A DNA stretch of 64,000 nucleotides from an uncultured Christensenella sp. (GCA_910583995.1 CAJTYW010000005.1:62001-126000); one strand, 5' to 3'. Shown: positions 52,537 to 61,912, counted from the first letter of the stretch. The notes: generated by a model not told the origin, from the sequence alone. Numbers and translations: made by a program.

Positions 52537-55500
52537 GTTTAACCCGTCACAAGAAAAAATTATAAACCATAGAGAAGGTAATATGATTGTTGCTGCCTCC
52601 GCTGGCAGTGGCAAAACTACTGTTATGCTTGAGCGAGTAATAAGGATTGTACAAGAAGGCACACCTATTGACAGAATAGTTATACTTGCCTTTAACAATT
52701 CCATTGCTGCGGAAATACGTGGAAAAATGTATGCAAGCCTAGTTGAAAAATTAAATGACGAAAGCTGTACCGCTAAAGAATTTATTAAGGAACAAATTGA
52801 CAGATTGCCATTTTGTAATATTATAACAAACGATTCTTACTGCAAAGGCAGGTCTAGTGAATTTTTTCAAATATTAGGTATAGACCCAAATGCAGATATT
52901 TTGGGAGATGTGGAAAAAAACATTTTATTCCGCAAAAATTTTGATTTAGCACTAAATGAGTTTAAAGAAAGTGCAAATGGAGAAATATTTGAATTATCGC
53001 TTAAGTTTGGCGGAGACTCAAAACTATTTGACACTATTAATATTATAAATAGTTATGTTTCCACTCAAGCAGGTGGTATGGAATGGCTTAATAGCGTTGT
53101 CAATGGTGTTTACACTCAAAATATTACTAAATCAACTATAATGGATTACTTATTTGAGCTAGTTACAGTAAGACTTAATTACACAACAAAACTACTTGCT
53201 GAGATAGTAGAAATCTTTAAAGGTTACCCTGAAAAGTCAGAAGTATATAGTGGTTATATCGAGTTTTTTAATGAGCTAAAGAATGTAAAAGATTATGATA
53301 ACTTTTACAAAATGATAAATGCTTTTACGCTTATACCAAAACAAAAGCCATGCAAAAAATATGAAATTGATTGGGATTTATACAAACAATTAAATGATGA
53401 TTTGAAACTTCAAATAAGTGAATTAAAAGGCAAATTTACAAAGAGTATAGACGAAGTGCAAAACTTGCACGAGAGTACAATTGGTGATATCAAATTGCTT
53501 GTTGAGTTATACAAAAAGACAAAGGAAAACTACGATAATTGCAAAGAGATTTCTGCAAAATATGACTTTACAGATTTTACTGCAAATTTGATAAAATTGC
53601 TAAATAATACCGATATTCAGCGGGAAATTGCAAATAGATACGATTATATTTGTGTTGACGAGTACCAAGACACCAACTATGCTCAAGAAGAAATTTATAC
53701 AAATATTTCAAACGGCAACAACTTGTTTATGGTAGGGGATAGCAAACAAAGTATATATCGTTTTAGGCTATCTGAACCTAAAATATTGCTAGAAAAATTT
53801 AACGATTATAACCAAAATAAAGAACACGGCGAAACTGTTATGTTAGATAATAATTACCGCAGTGATAAAGGTATCGTTGAGTTTGTAAATATTATTTTTA
53901 ACGATATAATGACTAAAGATTTTGGCGGTATTGATTACAAAGAAACCGACCAATTAAAGTATGGTGCAGACTACAAAATTCCGCCAGTAAAACCGTCTTA
54001 TGAAATACATATTTTTGATAGTAGTAAGGAAAAACAAGATAAGGAAATAAAAACTTTTGACAAAGTGTATTCTGTAAAAGATGATGAGTGCGGTGTTGTA
54101 GAAATTTCACCATCGTACAAAGAAGGGTTATTTATTGCAAAAAAAATTACAGAAATTGTTAATAGTTATACTATATATGACCCTAAAATCAAAGATACTA
54201 GAAAAGTCCAATTTTCCGACATTGCCTTGCTATCACGCACAGGTACAGACAATGTGCGAGAAATTGTAAAAGCGTTGCAAGACAATTTTATACCAATAGA
54301 TATAAGCCCGTTACTGAAAGTAGAAGGGGTGTATGAGATAGAATTAATTAAAGATATTTTAAGGCTAGTTGTAAATGATATGCAAGACTTGCAGGTAGCA
54401 GCAGTATTAGTTAGTTATTTTGTTGGTATGGATTATGATGATTTGCTAGCTTTAAGGGAAAAATATCCAACTACAGAGTATTTTTGGCAGGCGGTACAAG
54501 CTGAAAAGAATAGTAACGAATATGTAATAAAGCTATACTCATTAATCAATGATTTACGCTTAAAAAGCTCATATATGAGCATAAAAGAACTGGCAGACTA
54601 TGTTGTGTTTGGATATGGCTTTGATAAATATGTGCTATCTGAAGACGGCGGAGACTATAAACTATCCGCAATTAAAACTTACCTTGGAACATTGGAAGAT
54701 TTGTCTGTAGATTGTAGCCTTTATGAATATGTTAGCACTTTAACTGCGGATAAAATGGAAATTAAAGGCGGTGCAGACGGAAATACCGTAAAGGCAATGA
54801 CAATTCATAAAAGTAAAGGGCTAGAGTTTCCGGTGGTTTTTGTCTGCAATATAGAAAAGAAACTTACAATGAAAGGTGGACTATATGCCCCTAAACTTTT
54901 GATAAATAAAGATGCAGGTATTGCAATCAATTACTTTGATGAAGATAAAATGGTTGCAAAAAGAAATCTTGCCTTTGACATTTTAAAGGAAAAAAATCAG
55001 TTTGACGATAAGGCAGAAGCAATGAGATTGTTTTATGTTGCACTGACTAGACCGAAAAATCACATTATTTTGACAGGAACTGCAAAAGAAAGTGATTTAT
55101 ACGCAAAAAATCCATTTGATATAGATAGTTTTTTGGATTGGATAATGGTAGCTGCAAAAAATAATTCCGAGCTTAATGACAGGATACAATTTCACAGTGA
55201 AGAGATAGATTCTCAAAATGTTATGCAAAGATATTCTTTTTCAAAATACCACGGAAAAGATATGCCAATTATCGACAAATACATAAATTTTGAGTACTCT
55301 CAAAAAAAAGCTGAAAATACTAGTATAAAATACACCGTAACGGAGATAAATAAACAAGGCGGTAAAAATTACTACCTTGAAGAAGACGAAGAAATCTGTG
55401 AAAGTGATTTAGATATTACAATTTTCGACAGAGCAAAAAGGGGGACAAATTACCATACCATTCTTGAAAACATAAATTTTAACGCCAAAACTTGCGATAG

Positions 55501-55924
55501 TGTGGTTGTGGAGTTAGAAAGAATGGTAAGAGATAATATTATCGCAGCACAAGATTTAAGTGAGATAGACGTGCAGGAAATTGTATCAATAATGAACACT
55601 TCCGTTATGGAATATGCAAGAGCAAACAAGTGTTATAGAGAGCAACCTTTTACTTTGTATGTAAACGCAAATGAAGTTATGGACACTGAAATAAAGGATA
55701 AGGTGTTTGTGGAAGGTGCTATCGACTTGTTGATTGTGGGCGAAGAAGTGTGGATTGTAGATTACAAAAAATCTGACGAGCCTTCAGCTATTTTAAAAGA
55801 AAGGTATAAAAAACAGCTTGAACTTTACAGCACTGCAGTGCAAAAAGCTATAGGAAGAAAAGTAAACAAAGCAATGCTGCTTGTAATAGGAAGAAGTGAA
55901 GTAATAGATATAAATATTGACTGA
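52514..55924 (+). CDS. addA: ATP-dependent helicase/nuclease subunit A (AddA)
   Basis: UvrD-like motor and nuclease subunit of AddAB. Walker A is AASAGSGKTT (about residues 28-36), motif Ia/II includes VDEYQDTNYAQ, motif III GDSKQSIYRFR, motif V MTIHKSKGLEFPVVFV and motif VI LFYVALTRPKNH. The C-terminal nuclease has VEGAIDLLI and WIVDYKKS. At 1136 residues it is slightly shorter than the Bacillus protein. The start is ambiguous: ATG 52514 is 3 bases from GGAG, and ATG 52523 (MAKIKF) is 12 away. Both lie inside the end of addB, so translation is coupled. Confidence 0.95.
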   Translation: MYKMAKIKFNPSQEKIINHREGNMIVAASAGSGKTTVMLERVIRIVQEGTPIDRIVILAFNNSIAAEIRGKMYASLVEKLNDESCTAKEFIKEQIDRLPFCNIITNDSYCKGRSSEFFQILGIDPNADILGDVEKNILFRKNFDLALNEFKESANGEIFELSLKFGGDSKLFDTINIINSYVSTQAGGMEWLNSVVNGVYTQNITKSTIMDYLFELVTVRLNYTTKLLAEIVEIFKGYPEKSEVYSGYIEFFNELKNVKDYDNFYKMINAFTLIPKQKPCKKYEIDWDLYKQLNDDLKLQISELKGKFTKSIDEVQNLHESTIGDIKLLVELYKKTKENYDNCKEISAKYDFTDFTANLIKLLNNTDIQREIANRYDYICVDEYQDTNYAQEEIYTNISNGNNLFMVGDSKQSIYRFRLSEPKILLEKFNDYNQNKEHGETVMLDNNYRSDKGIVEFVNIIFNDIMTKDFGGIDYKETDQLKYGADYKIPPVKPSYEIHIFDSSKEKQDKEIKTFDKVYSVKDDECGVVEISPSYKEGLFIAKKITEIVNSYTIYDPKIKDTRKVQFSDIALLSRTGTDNVREIVKALQDNFIPIDISPLLKVEGVYEIELIKDILRLVVNDMQDLQVAAVLVSYFVGMDYDDLLALREKYPTTEYFWQAVQAEKNSNEYVIKLYSLINDLRLKSSYMSIKELADYVVFGYGFDKYVLSEDGGDYKLSAIKTYLGTLEDLSVDCSLYEYVSTLTADKMEIKGGADGNTVKAMTIHKSKGLEFPVVFVCNIEKKLTMKGGLYAPKLLINKDAGIAINYFDEDKMVAKRNLAFDILKEKNQFDDKAEAMRLFYVALTRPKNHIILTGTAKESDLYAKNPFDIDSFLDWIMVAAKNNSELNDRIQFHSEEIDSQNVMQRYSFSKYHGKDMPIIDKYINFEYSQKKAENTSIKYTVTEINKQGGKNYYLEEDEEICESDLDITIFDRAKRGTNYHTILENINFNAKTCDSVVVELERMVRDNIIAAQDLSEIDVQEIVSIMNTSVMEYARANKCYREQPFTLYVNANEVMDTEIKDKVFVEGAIDLLIVGEEVWIVDYKKSDEPSAILKERYKKQLELYSTAVQKAIGRKVNKAMLLVIGRSEVIDINID

Positions 55925-56037
55925 CAATAAAATAAAAATTTTAACATTAAAATAACATAATAACAAAACAAACCGCCAAAAATCGGCATTAAAATTAAAA
56001 AATCGTACTACATAACAACAATTAGGAGAGAAAAAAT

Positions 56038-56898
56038 ATGTGGTACGATTCTTTTTTGCTTCAACTTGAAAACTTTGCAGGTGTGTTTACCGGTGAAGAA
56101 TTTTATTGGGGCGATATAGTTAATGGAGTAACAGTAGCAATATTGCTTTTTGCAATATTTACAATTTCAGCAATAATAGCAATGATAGTAAATGGCACAG
56201 CTTGTAGTGAGATAAGACTTGCAAAAACTTTGCGTAGAATTAAAGGCTTTGTCGCAAGATTTGGAGTAATTCAAAAAGGCAATTTTATTCATTTTAATAA
56301 AATTTGTGCGGCAAAAATGCCAAAGCTTGTAAAAAAATCTTGTATAAGATATATATTTAATCCAACAGCGGAAAACCAAGCAGAATTAAAAAGGTGTTTA
56401 ATAAGAACATCAGACAGAAGTTGCACAAACGCTTTTATTGCATATATTTGCGTGTTTGGTGTGGGTGCAATTTTTGCAATTGCTACAATTGCACTTGAAA
56501 CATTCTTTTTAGAAGGCAATAATTTGTTTTTAGCGGTAAGCATTTTTTATGGTGCAAGCATTTTAATTGCAATGGCATTGCAAATGTACTATTTAAGCAA
56601 TAAATATAAAAATGTAGACATTCAAATTTATTCTGAAATTGCATCAAGATGCGTTAAAGACGAAGAACAAGACAAAATTATTGAAAAATCTCAAAATGTT
56701 GCGCAAAACAGAGTTATTGACAGCATAGACGAGCTAAGACGCATTGTATATGGATTGATTGAAAGTGGTGCATCTAAAGAGCTTTTAAGCCTTTTTAAAG
56801 ACGGATTAATGAGCGTTGCTGCAACAAATTACAATAGCACTGCCGACCAATTAAGATTGGAAAATATAATTACAAAAATAAACAGTTATATTGCATAA
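56038..56898 (+). CDS. Hypothetical membrane protein
   Basis: I do not recognise this 286-residue protein. Three hydrophobic segments (about residues 30-52, 130-155 and 160-182) indicate an integral membrane protein with a basic cytosolic loop between the first and second (about 57-125, many Lys and Arg and several Cys). The C-terminal helical cytosolic domain of about 100 residues has KDEEQDKIIEKSQNVAQN. GGAGAG precedes ATG 56038. A terminator hairpin follows. No neighbour suggests its role. Confidence 0.75.
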   Translation: MWYDSFLLQLENFAGVFTGEEFYWGDIVNGVTVAILLFAIFTISAIIAMIVNGTACSEIRLAKTLRRIKGFVARFGVIQKGNFIHFNKICAAKMPKLVKKSCIRYIFNPTAENQAELKRCLIRTSDRSCTNAFIAYICVFGVGAIFAIATIALETFFLEGNNLFLAVSIFYGASILIAMALQMYYLSNKYKNVDIQIYSEIASRCVKDEEQDKIIEKSQNVAQNRVIDSIDELRRIVYGLIESGASKELLSLFKDGLMSVAATNYNSTADQLRLENIITKINSYIA

Positions 56899-56944
56899 TA
56901 GCAGATAATTGTTAAAAAAAATTAATAAGCTAAATAGCTACAAA

Positions 56945-56987
56945 TTTGCACATTTTATCTAAAGTTTTAGATTTAATGTGCATTTTT
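56945..56987 (+). terminator. Intrinsic terminator after the membrane protein
   Basis: Long stem TGCACATT with AATGTGCA, continued inside by ATCTAAA/TTTAGAT, then T5. Confidence 0.82.
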
Positions 56988-57063
56988 ATTGCTTTATTTT
57001 GATTTTATTGCATAAAAAGGGATAAATAAAAATTTTTAATTTAATTTTTAGGGTATAAATAGG

Positions 57064-57092
57064 TTGCCAAATATTAAAAATAATGTTATCAT
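57064..57092 (+). promoter_or_regulatory. Sigma-A promoter of the corA leader
   Basis: TTGCCA (57064-57069), 17-bp spacer, TATCAT (57087-57092). It implies a leader of about 290 bases before corA. Confidence 0.65.
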
Positions 57093-57225
57093 ATAAAAGT
57101 AAGAATGAGTTAAATTATTTTTGTAAGTTTACTACAAAACACGGGTTTTTGTCACAAAAAACCGCTTTTTATGCGTAAAATGTACAAATAATAATATTAG
57201 CTTAAATAAATGGAGGTTATTTAAA

Positions 57226-57291
57226 GTGGACGCGGATTCGAAGTGTTTTCTTCAAGACAATTTAATACTCCAACGCCACGGCAATAACTGA
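57226..57291 (+). CDS. Putative 21-residue leader peptide upstream of corA
   Basis: A GTG start at 57226 lies 9 bases after a perfect GGAGG (57212-57216) and opens 21 codons, including KCFLQDNLILQRHGNN, to TGA 57289. The codons CGC CAC (57274-57279) can pair with GTGGTG (57317-57322), whose last base also opens the following terminator stem. The stop codon sits in the loop of a second hairpin, GCAATAA/TTATTGC (57281-57287, 57292-57298). The geometry suggests that translation of this ORF controls read-through into corA. The existence of the peptide is inferred. Confidence 0.55.
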   Translation: MDADSKCFLQDNLILQRHGNN

Positions 57292-57321
57292 TTATTGCTT
57301 TATTATTGATTTTGTAGTGGT

Positions 57322-57349
57322 GTGTGGGGTAAGCTCACGCAATTTTTTT
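57322..57349 (+). terminator. Attenuator-type terminator in the corA leader
   Basis: Seven-pair stem GTGTGGG (57322-57328) with CTCACGC (57334-57340), two G-U pairs, loop GTAAG, then AA and T7. It stands 42 bases before the corA start codon. Confidence 0.65.
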
Positions 57350-57391
57350 GCAAAAAAGCACTGCAAAACATATTTAAGGAGGTAATAATCT

Positions 57392-58351
57392 ATGATTCAA
57401 TTATTTTATACAGACGAAAAAGAAAAAGTAATAGAAGCAGATTTTAATGCAATCACAAATCGTGATATGCTAAATAATAAATGGATAAGACTTGTCAACC
57501 CTACAGATAAGGAGATTGAGAGCGTTGCTAAACTAACAGATGTGGACGAAAATGCAATTAAAGCACCACTGGACGATGAAGAGCGTTCTCGTATTGAAAT
57601 AGAAGATAACTATTCTTTAGTGTTATTTGACATACCTATTATTGAAGAAGAAGAGGGTGGTTATTATTCTTATTCTACATTGCCTCTTGCATATATTTTG
57701 ACAGATAAGTTTACAATAACCGTTTGCTTGAAAGACACTGCAGTTATGAAAGACTTTACTTTGGGAAGAGTTAAAACTTTTTCCACAAACAAGCGTTCAA
57801 GGTTTTTATTTCAAGCACTTTATAATACAAGTACTAAATTCCTTCAATATTTGAAACAAATTGATAAAGCAAGTGGAAGGATTCAAACAGAGTTACATAA
57901 GTCAACAAGAAATAAGGAGTTGTTCCAATTGCTTGACCTAGAAAACTCATTGGTTTACTTTAGCACTTCACTTAAAGGTAATGACTTGGTTATCAACAGA
58001 TTAATCAAAACAGGTGCTATTGTAAAGTATGAAGAAGACCAAGAACTAATCGAAGATGTTGCAGTCGAAAACCAACAGGCGATAGAAATGACAAGCATTT
58101 ATCGTGAGATTTTGAGTGTTACTATGGAAGGTTATGCAAACATAATCAACAATAACCAAAATAACATTATGAAAATTTTGACTTCTATAACATTGTTGCT
58201 ATCCATTCCAACATTAATTTCCGGTATTTGGGGTATGAATACTACCGTTCCTGGTGAAGGCAGTTGGTGGGGCTTTATAGGCGTTACAATTGCAACTGTT
58301 GTTATTTGTATTGTTGTTGGCATACTACTTCATAAAAAGAAATTACTATAA
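57392..58351 (+). CDS. corA: CorA-family magnesium/divalent cation transporter
   Basis: Pentameric channel for Mg2+ or related divalent cations. The large N-terminal cytosolic funnel (about residues 1-255) ends in two membrane helices, about 260-282 and 292-315. The selectivity motif GMN is at residues 281-283 and the basic KKK sits at the C-terminus. The periplasmic loop is TTVPGEGSW, where classical CorA has MPE, so it belongs to the broader CorA/ZntB-like set. AAGGAGG precedes ATG 57392. Control by the upstream leader ORF and terminator would fit a metal-sensing transporter gene. Confidence 0.92.
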   Translation: MIQLFYTDEKEKVIEADFNAITNRDMLNNKWIRLVNPTDKEIESVAKLTDVDENAIKAPLDDEERSRIEIEDNYSLVLFDIPIIEEEEGGYYSYSTLPLAYILTDKFTITVCLKDTAVMKDFTLGRVKTFSTNKRSRFLFQALYNTSTKFLQYLKQIDKASGRIQTELHKSTRNKELFQLLDLENSLVYFSTSLKGNDLVINRLIKTGAIVKYEEDQELIEDVAVENQQAIEMTSIYREILSVTMEGYANIINNNQNNIMKILTSITLLLSIPTLISGIWGMNTTVPGEGSWWGFIGVTIATVVICIVVGILLHKKKLL

Positions 58352-58410
58352 TTTGTAGCAATTAATTTTATTGAATTTATAAACAAAGCAGATAAAATAT
58401 TATAAAAATT

Positions 58411-58443
58411 AAAAAGCAGTCTTTTATAAGACTGCTTTTTGTT
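58411..58443. terminator. Terminator between corA and the HNH gene, usable from both sides
   Basis: Perfect stem AAAAAGCAGTCTT (58411-58423) with AAGACTGCTTTTT (58428-58440), loop TTAT, with T or A runs on both sides. Confidence 0.88.
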
Positions 58444-58508
58444 GTAAAAATATATATTGCTATATGAATTAAAAAAATGCTAAATATAAGTTTGAAAAAA
58501 CTTGTTTT

Positions 58509-59729
58509 TTATCCAAGCATTGACCAAATTTTTTCGGCTAAATCATTAATATCGTCTATAGCAAGGTATGATGCTGTAAATTCGTATATTTCACGGTGTT
58601 CGTGCAAAATTTTGATTATTGCCTTAATTTGAATGTCTTTTGGAGCGGAATTCTTTTTTAACATTCTGTGACAGTTAGGGCAAAGTTTTACAAGGTTAGC
58701 CATATTGTCATATTCTTGCCCATTATGATATGAAATCACGTGGTGAATTTCAAAGGTTTGTTTGCCAGTTTGTTTATTTTCATAAGTTTTTGTTGTGCCG
58801 CAAATTGCGCATTTATCTTCAGCAATATCATTAAACAATTTAACAATGGATTTGTTTCTGTGGTCATTTTGTTCGCAGGCGTCAAAACCTAGTCTTTTTC
58901 TTAATTCTTTTACTGCCTCAGGGGTAAGGCTTTTTTGATAAATGTTGTTTGTAAAAAAGTTGAGATATTTTATAAACTTAACGTCATCGTTTCGTGAGAT
59001 AGGCATCTCGAAATTAAAGTAAGTAATGTCATCTTTTAAGTAATAATTATGTTTGTGGTAAGCATTTTCAAACACTTTTGCTTTGTATTTATTAATAAAT
59101 CCAATGTTTAAAGCGTAGTAATACAAATTAATTCTAAATTGAGCATTTCTTTGATTTTCACCTGAAATATATTGCGGTTGCAAGTTTCTTGGGTTAAAAT
59201 TGGCGTAATTTATAGGCAAATTCATTAAATCTGTAAGTATTTGTGCTTTTTTCAACTCTATATTATCATTGTAAAAATAGTCTTGTGCAATAAATTTTGC
59301 ACTTGTGTCAATACTTCCCCTAAGCTCGATAAATCCGCGAATAAATTCCTTTTTTTGTTCATTTTGTTCAGGCGAAATAACCCAATTTGAAGTCATTAAT
59401 TTTTGATATAAAGCGACATAAAACATTGTTTTTGTCATATTTAAATCGTTTTTGATATAAAAACGCAATTCTGTTACGGTTTTCTTTGAGTTATGTATAT
59501 CCCAATTATAAAAACCGCTGTATTTATTCATAGAGTCATTTAATTCCTTTGCATAGCTCAAAAAATCAAAATCGTCTTGGTATACAACTTTTGATGCCAT
59601 AAAATATGTATATGTGTAAAAGTAATTTTGATTATCAATAGTTTTTTCCATTATACGGGATAAAAAAGCACCTAACAAAAATGGCTTAATTTCACTTTTT
59701 AAAAAATCACTTAATTTAATACTTTTCAT
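58509..59729 (-). CDS. HNH endonuclease, probable restriction enzyme
   Basis: A 406-residue protein with an N-terminal region (about 1-300) of unknown fold, rich in Tyr, Phe and Asn, presumably for DNA recognition, and a C-terminal HNH (beta-beta-alpha metal) nuclease. The nuclease has zinc cysteine pairs CAIC (307-310) and CPNC (350-353), the catalytic region FEIHHVISYHNG (His 329/330) and NLVKLC. I choose ATG 59729, which follows AAAGGAG 6 bases away on the minus strand; the frame extends 24 codons further without one. It is divergent from a two-domain DNA methyltransferase, so a type II restriction-modification pair is the best reading. Confidence 0.83.
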   Translation of the reverse strand: MKSIKLSDFLKSEIKPFLLGAFLSRIMEKTIDNQNYFYTYTYFMASKVVYQDDFDFLSYAKELNDSMNKYSGFYNWDIHNSKKTVTELRFYIKNDLNMTKTMFYVALYQKLMTSNWVISPEQNEQKKEFIRGFIELRGSIDTSAKFIAQDYFYNDNIELKKAQILTDLMNLPINYANFNPRNLQPQYISGENQRNAQFRINLYYYALNIGFINKYKAKVFENAYHKHNYYLKDDITYFNFEMPISRNDDVKFIKYLNFFTNNIYQKSLTPEAVKELRKRLGFDACEQNDHRNKSIVKLFNDIAEDKCAICGTTKTYENKQTGKQTFEIHHVISYHNGQEYDNMANLVKLCPNCHRMLKKNSAPKDIQIKAIIKILHEHREIYEFTASYLAIDDINDLAEKIWSMLG

Positions 59730-60057
59730 ATTGCTCCTTTGTCTAATAGTTGTTGCAGTAAAAATATTTTTACAAATTTCTATGTACTCATAAAGTACCA
59801 CTTATTTTATAGTAAAACTTTAAATAAGGAATTTAGTTATACAATTAAAAATATATTAAGCTGCAATACTTGTAGATAATTGTTTATAATTTACTTCCCA
59901 ACTTGTTTTAAACATTGTTATTATCACAAAAATACTATTATAAAAATATTATAGCAAATAATTGCAAAAAAAGATAGTCGTTTTTCTTGATTTTTTAACA
60001 AATTAGGTGTATATTAATTGAGGGACGAAAGTCTTATTCCTCAAAGGGGCGATAATA
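59730..60057. other. 328-base divergent control region of the restriction-modification pair
   Basis: AT-rich, without a controller-protein gene. It holds the methyltransferase promoter and a small hairpin in its leader: GAGG-GAC, loop GAAA, GTC, TTATT, CCTC at 60020-60042. Confidence 0.6.
59987..60015 (+). promoter_or_regulatory. Sigma-A promoter for the methyltransferase
   Basis: TTGATT (59987-59992), 17-bp spacer, TATATT (60010-60015). The expected transcript starts right at the GAGG hairpin. Confidence 0.65.
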
Positions 60058-61833
60058 ATGGAGTTTAGAATACTGGATTTGTTTTGCGGTGCGGGCGGTT
60101 TTAGTTGCGGGATTGATTCTCTTGACAATTTTAAGACTGTTATAGGCGTTGATTTTGATAAAAGCGTACTGGAAACCTTTAAAAAAAATATAGCAGGCTC
60201 AATAGTCATAAACGGCGATTTAACAAGTGCAGATTGCAAAAACGAAGTAATTCAAAAAGCCCGTGAACTTGGCGTAAATATGATAATAGGTGGTCCGCCT
60301 TGTCAGGGGTTTTCGCTAAAAGGCAAAAATTTAGGGCTAAATGACCCAAGGAATTTTTTGTTTAAAGAGTTTGTTAAAATTGTGGAAGAAATCCAACCTG
60401 AAGTGTTTGTTATTGAAAATGTAAAAAACCTTATAAATTCTTGCGGTGGTTACTTTATAGGACAAATAACCGACGAGTTTTATAAACTAGGTTATATCGT
60501 AAATTATGGGGTGTTAAACGCTAAAAATTTCGGCGTTCCGCAAAGTAGAGAGAGAACGATAATTATAGGCTCTAAAACAAAAAGCGTGCCATTGCCACCG
60601 AAGTCAGATAAGCTTGTGACAGTTAGAGATGCAATATCCGATTTAAGTTATTTAGAGTCAGGAGAAGGTGAGTATTGTTCAGATTATATTTTGCCTGCAA
60701 AGTCAGATTATCAGTGTGAAATAAGGGCAAATTCAGATAAATTGTACAATCACATTGCAACAACTCATTCGCCGGTTGCACTTTCTAAATTAGCTTTAAT
60801 TCCGCCAGAAGGGGATAAGAGTTATTTGCCTAAAGAGTTGTATGGCAAACAAAAATTTACTACAACTTGGTCAAGATTGGTATGGGATTTGCAAAGTCCT
60901 ACTATTGATACAAGGTTTGATACTCCATCAAATGGCAGAAATTCTCACCCAGTACTAAATCGTGCAATTACACCACGAGAAGCAGCAAGAATACAAAGTT
61001 TCCCGGATAGTTTTGTGTTTTACGGCAAAAAATGCAGTATTTGTAAGCAAATCGGCAATGCCGTTCCACCACTATTAGGGCGTGCAATTGGTACAAGTAT
61101 TAATAACTCTTATGTGGAAAAATCAATTGTTTGTGATGATTCGGAGTTGTATTTAGCCGATGCTAATATAATTGTAAAAGAGTTTATAAACAAAGGCAAA
61201 TTAGTGGATTGCATTATTACTGACCCACCATACAATATTTCTCAAGATAACAACTTTGACACCCTGCAAAACCCTAGAAAAGGCATTGATTTTGGTGCGT
61301 GGGACAATAACTTTGATGTTTGTAGTTGGATAGGTGATTATAGCAAATTGCTTAATAAAAACGGCTCAATGATTATATTTTGTTCATATCTTTATATTAG
61401 TGACATAATTAGAACAATGAAAAAAAACGGCATTGAAATGAAGGACGTTATTGTTTGGAAAAAAACTAATCCTATGCCAAGAAATATTTCAAGAAGATAT
61501 GTTCAAGATATGGAATTTGCAGTTTGGGGTGTAAAAAAGAATGCTGTATGGACATTCAATAAGCCAAAAGATACACCTTATCTACGCTCAATTATGGAAG
61601 CCTCTGTGGTAAGCGGTGCGGAGAGAAAACACCCAACCCAAAAGAGCTTAAAGGTTATGGAACAAATTGTCAAGGTTCATACAAATGAGAATGATATTAT
61701 TTTAGACCCATTTATGGGTAGCGGAACAACAGGTGTTGCAGCTATTTTAAATGATAGAAAGTTTATAGGCGTTGAAGTAAATCCCGAGTATTTTGATATT
61801 GCAAAAGACCGCATATATAAAGACAATAAATAA
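60058..61833 (+). CDS. Fused DNA methyltransferase: C5-cytosine domain plus N6-adenine/N4-cytosine domain
   Basis: One protein with two complete DNA methyltransferases. Residues about 4-350 are a C5-cytosine enzyme: LDLFCGAGGF (SAM), GGPPCQGFS with catalytic Cys82, ENV near 120, QSRER, and the closing GNAVPP. Residues about 360-591 are an amino-methyltransferase: DPPYNI (389-394) comes before DPFMGSGTTG (550-559), the order of the beta class, and DPPY suggests adenine-N6. Such pairs usually protect the two strands of an asymmetric site. AAAGGGG precedes ATG 60058. It is divergent from the HNH nuclease gene and ended by a clear terminator. Confidence 0.92.
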   Translation: MEFRILDLFCGAGGFSCGIDSLDNFKTVIGVDFDKSVLETFKKNIAGSIVINGDLTSADCKNEVIQKARELGVNMIIGGPPCQGFSLKGKNLGLNDPRNFLFKEFVKIVEEIQPEVFVIENVKNLINSCGGYFIGQITDEFYKLGYIVNYGVLNAKNFGVPQSRERTIIIGSKTKSVPLPPKSDKLVTVRDAISDLSYLESGEGEYCSDYILPAKSDYQCEIRANSDKLYNHIATTHSPVALSKLALIPPEGDKSYLPKELYGKQKFTTTWSRLVWDLQSPTIDTRFDTPSNGRNSHPVLNRAITPREAARIQSFPDSFVFYGKKCSICKQIGNAVPPLLGRAIGTSINNSYVEKSIVCDDSELYLADANIIVKEFINKGKLVDCIITDPPYNISQDNNFDTLQNPRKGIDFGAWDNNFDVCSWIGDYSKLLNKNGSMIIFCSYLYISDIIRTMKKNGIEMKDVIVWKKTNPMPRNISRRYVQDMEFAVWGVKKNAVWTFNKPKDTPYLRSIMEASVVSGAERKHPTQKSLKVMEQIVKVHTNENDIILDPFMGSGTTGVAAILNDRKFIGVEVNPEYFDIAKDRIYKDNK

Positions 61834-61882
61834 TTAATCATTGCAGTTATATATATTTAAATTATAAAATAAATAACAAAAG

Positions 61883-61912
61883 AAAGTGGCAATCTTGCCA
61901 CTTTTTTTATGC
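61883..61912 (+). terminator. Intrinsic terminator after the methyltransferase
   Basis: Stem AAAGTGGCA with TGCCACTTT, loop ATCT, then T-run. Confidence 0.9.

Larger units (their letters stand above)
56899..57391. other. 493-base region holding the corA promoter and leader
   Basis: Contains a terminator for the gene before it, the corA promoter at 57064-57092, a CGG-type hairpin at 57142-57164 followed by T5, the 21-codon upstream ORF (57226-57291) and a terminator at 57322-57349. The stretch 57226-57340 is visibly less AT-rich than its surroundings, as expected for a structured RNA. Confidence 0.7.

Noticed and set aside
57093..57391. M-box (Mg2+) riboswitch in the corA leader
   Set aside because: The conserved M-box core as I remember it is not found; a covariance-model search would settle this. 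The upstream ORF and different stems are described instead.
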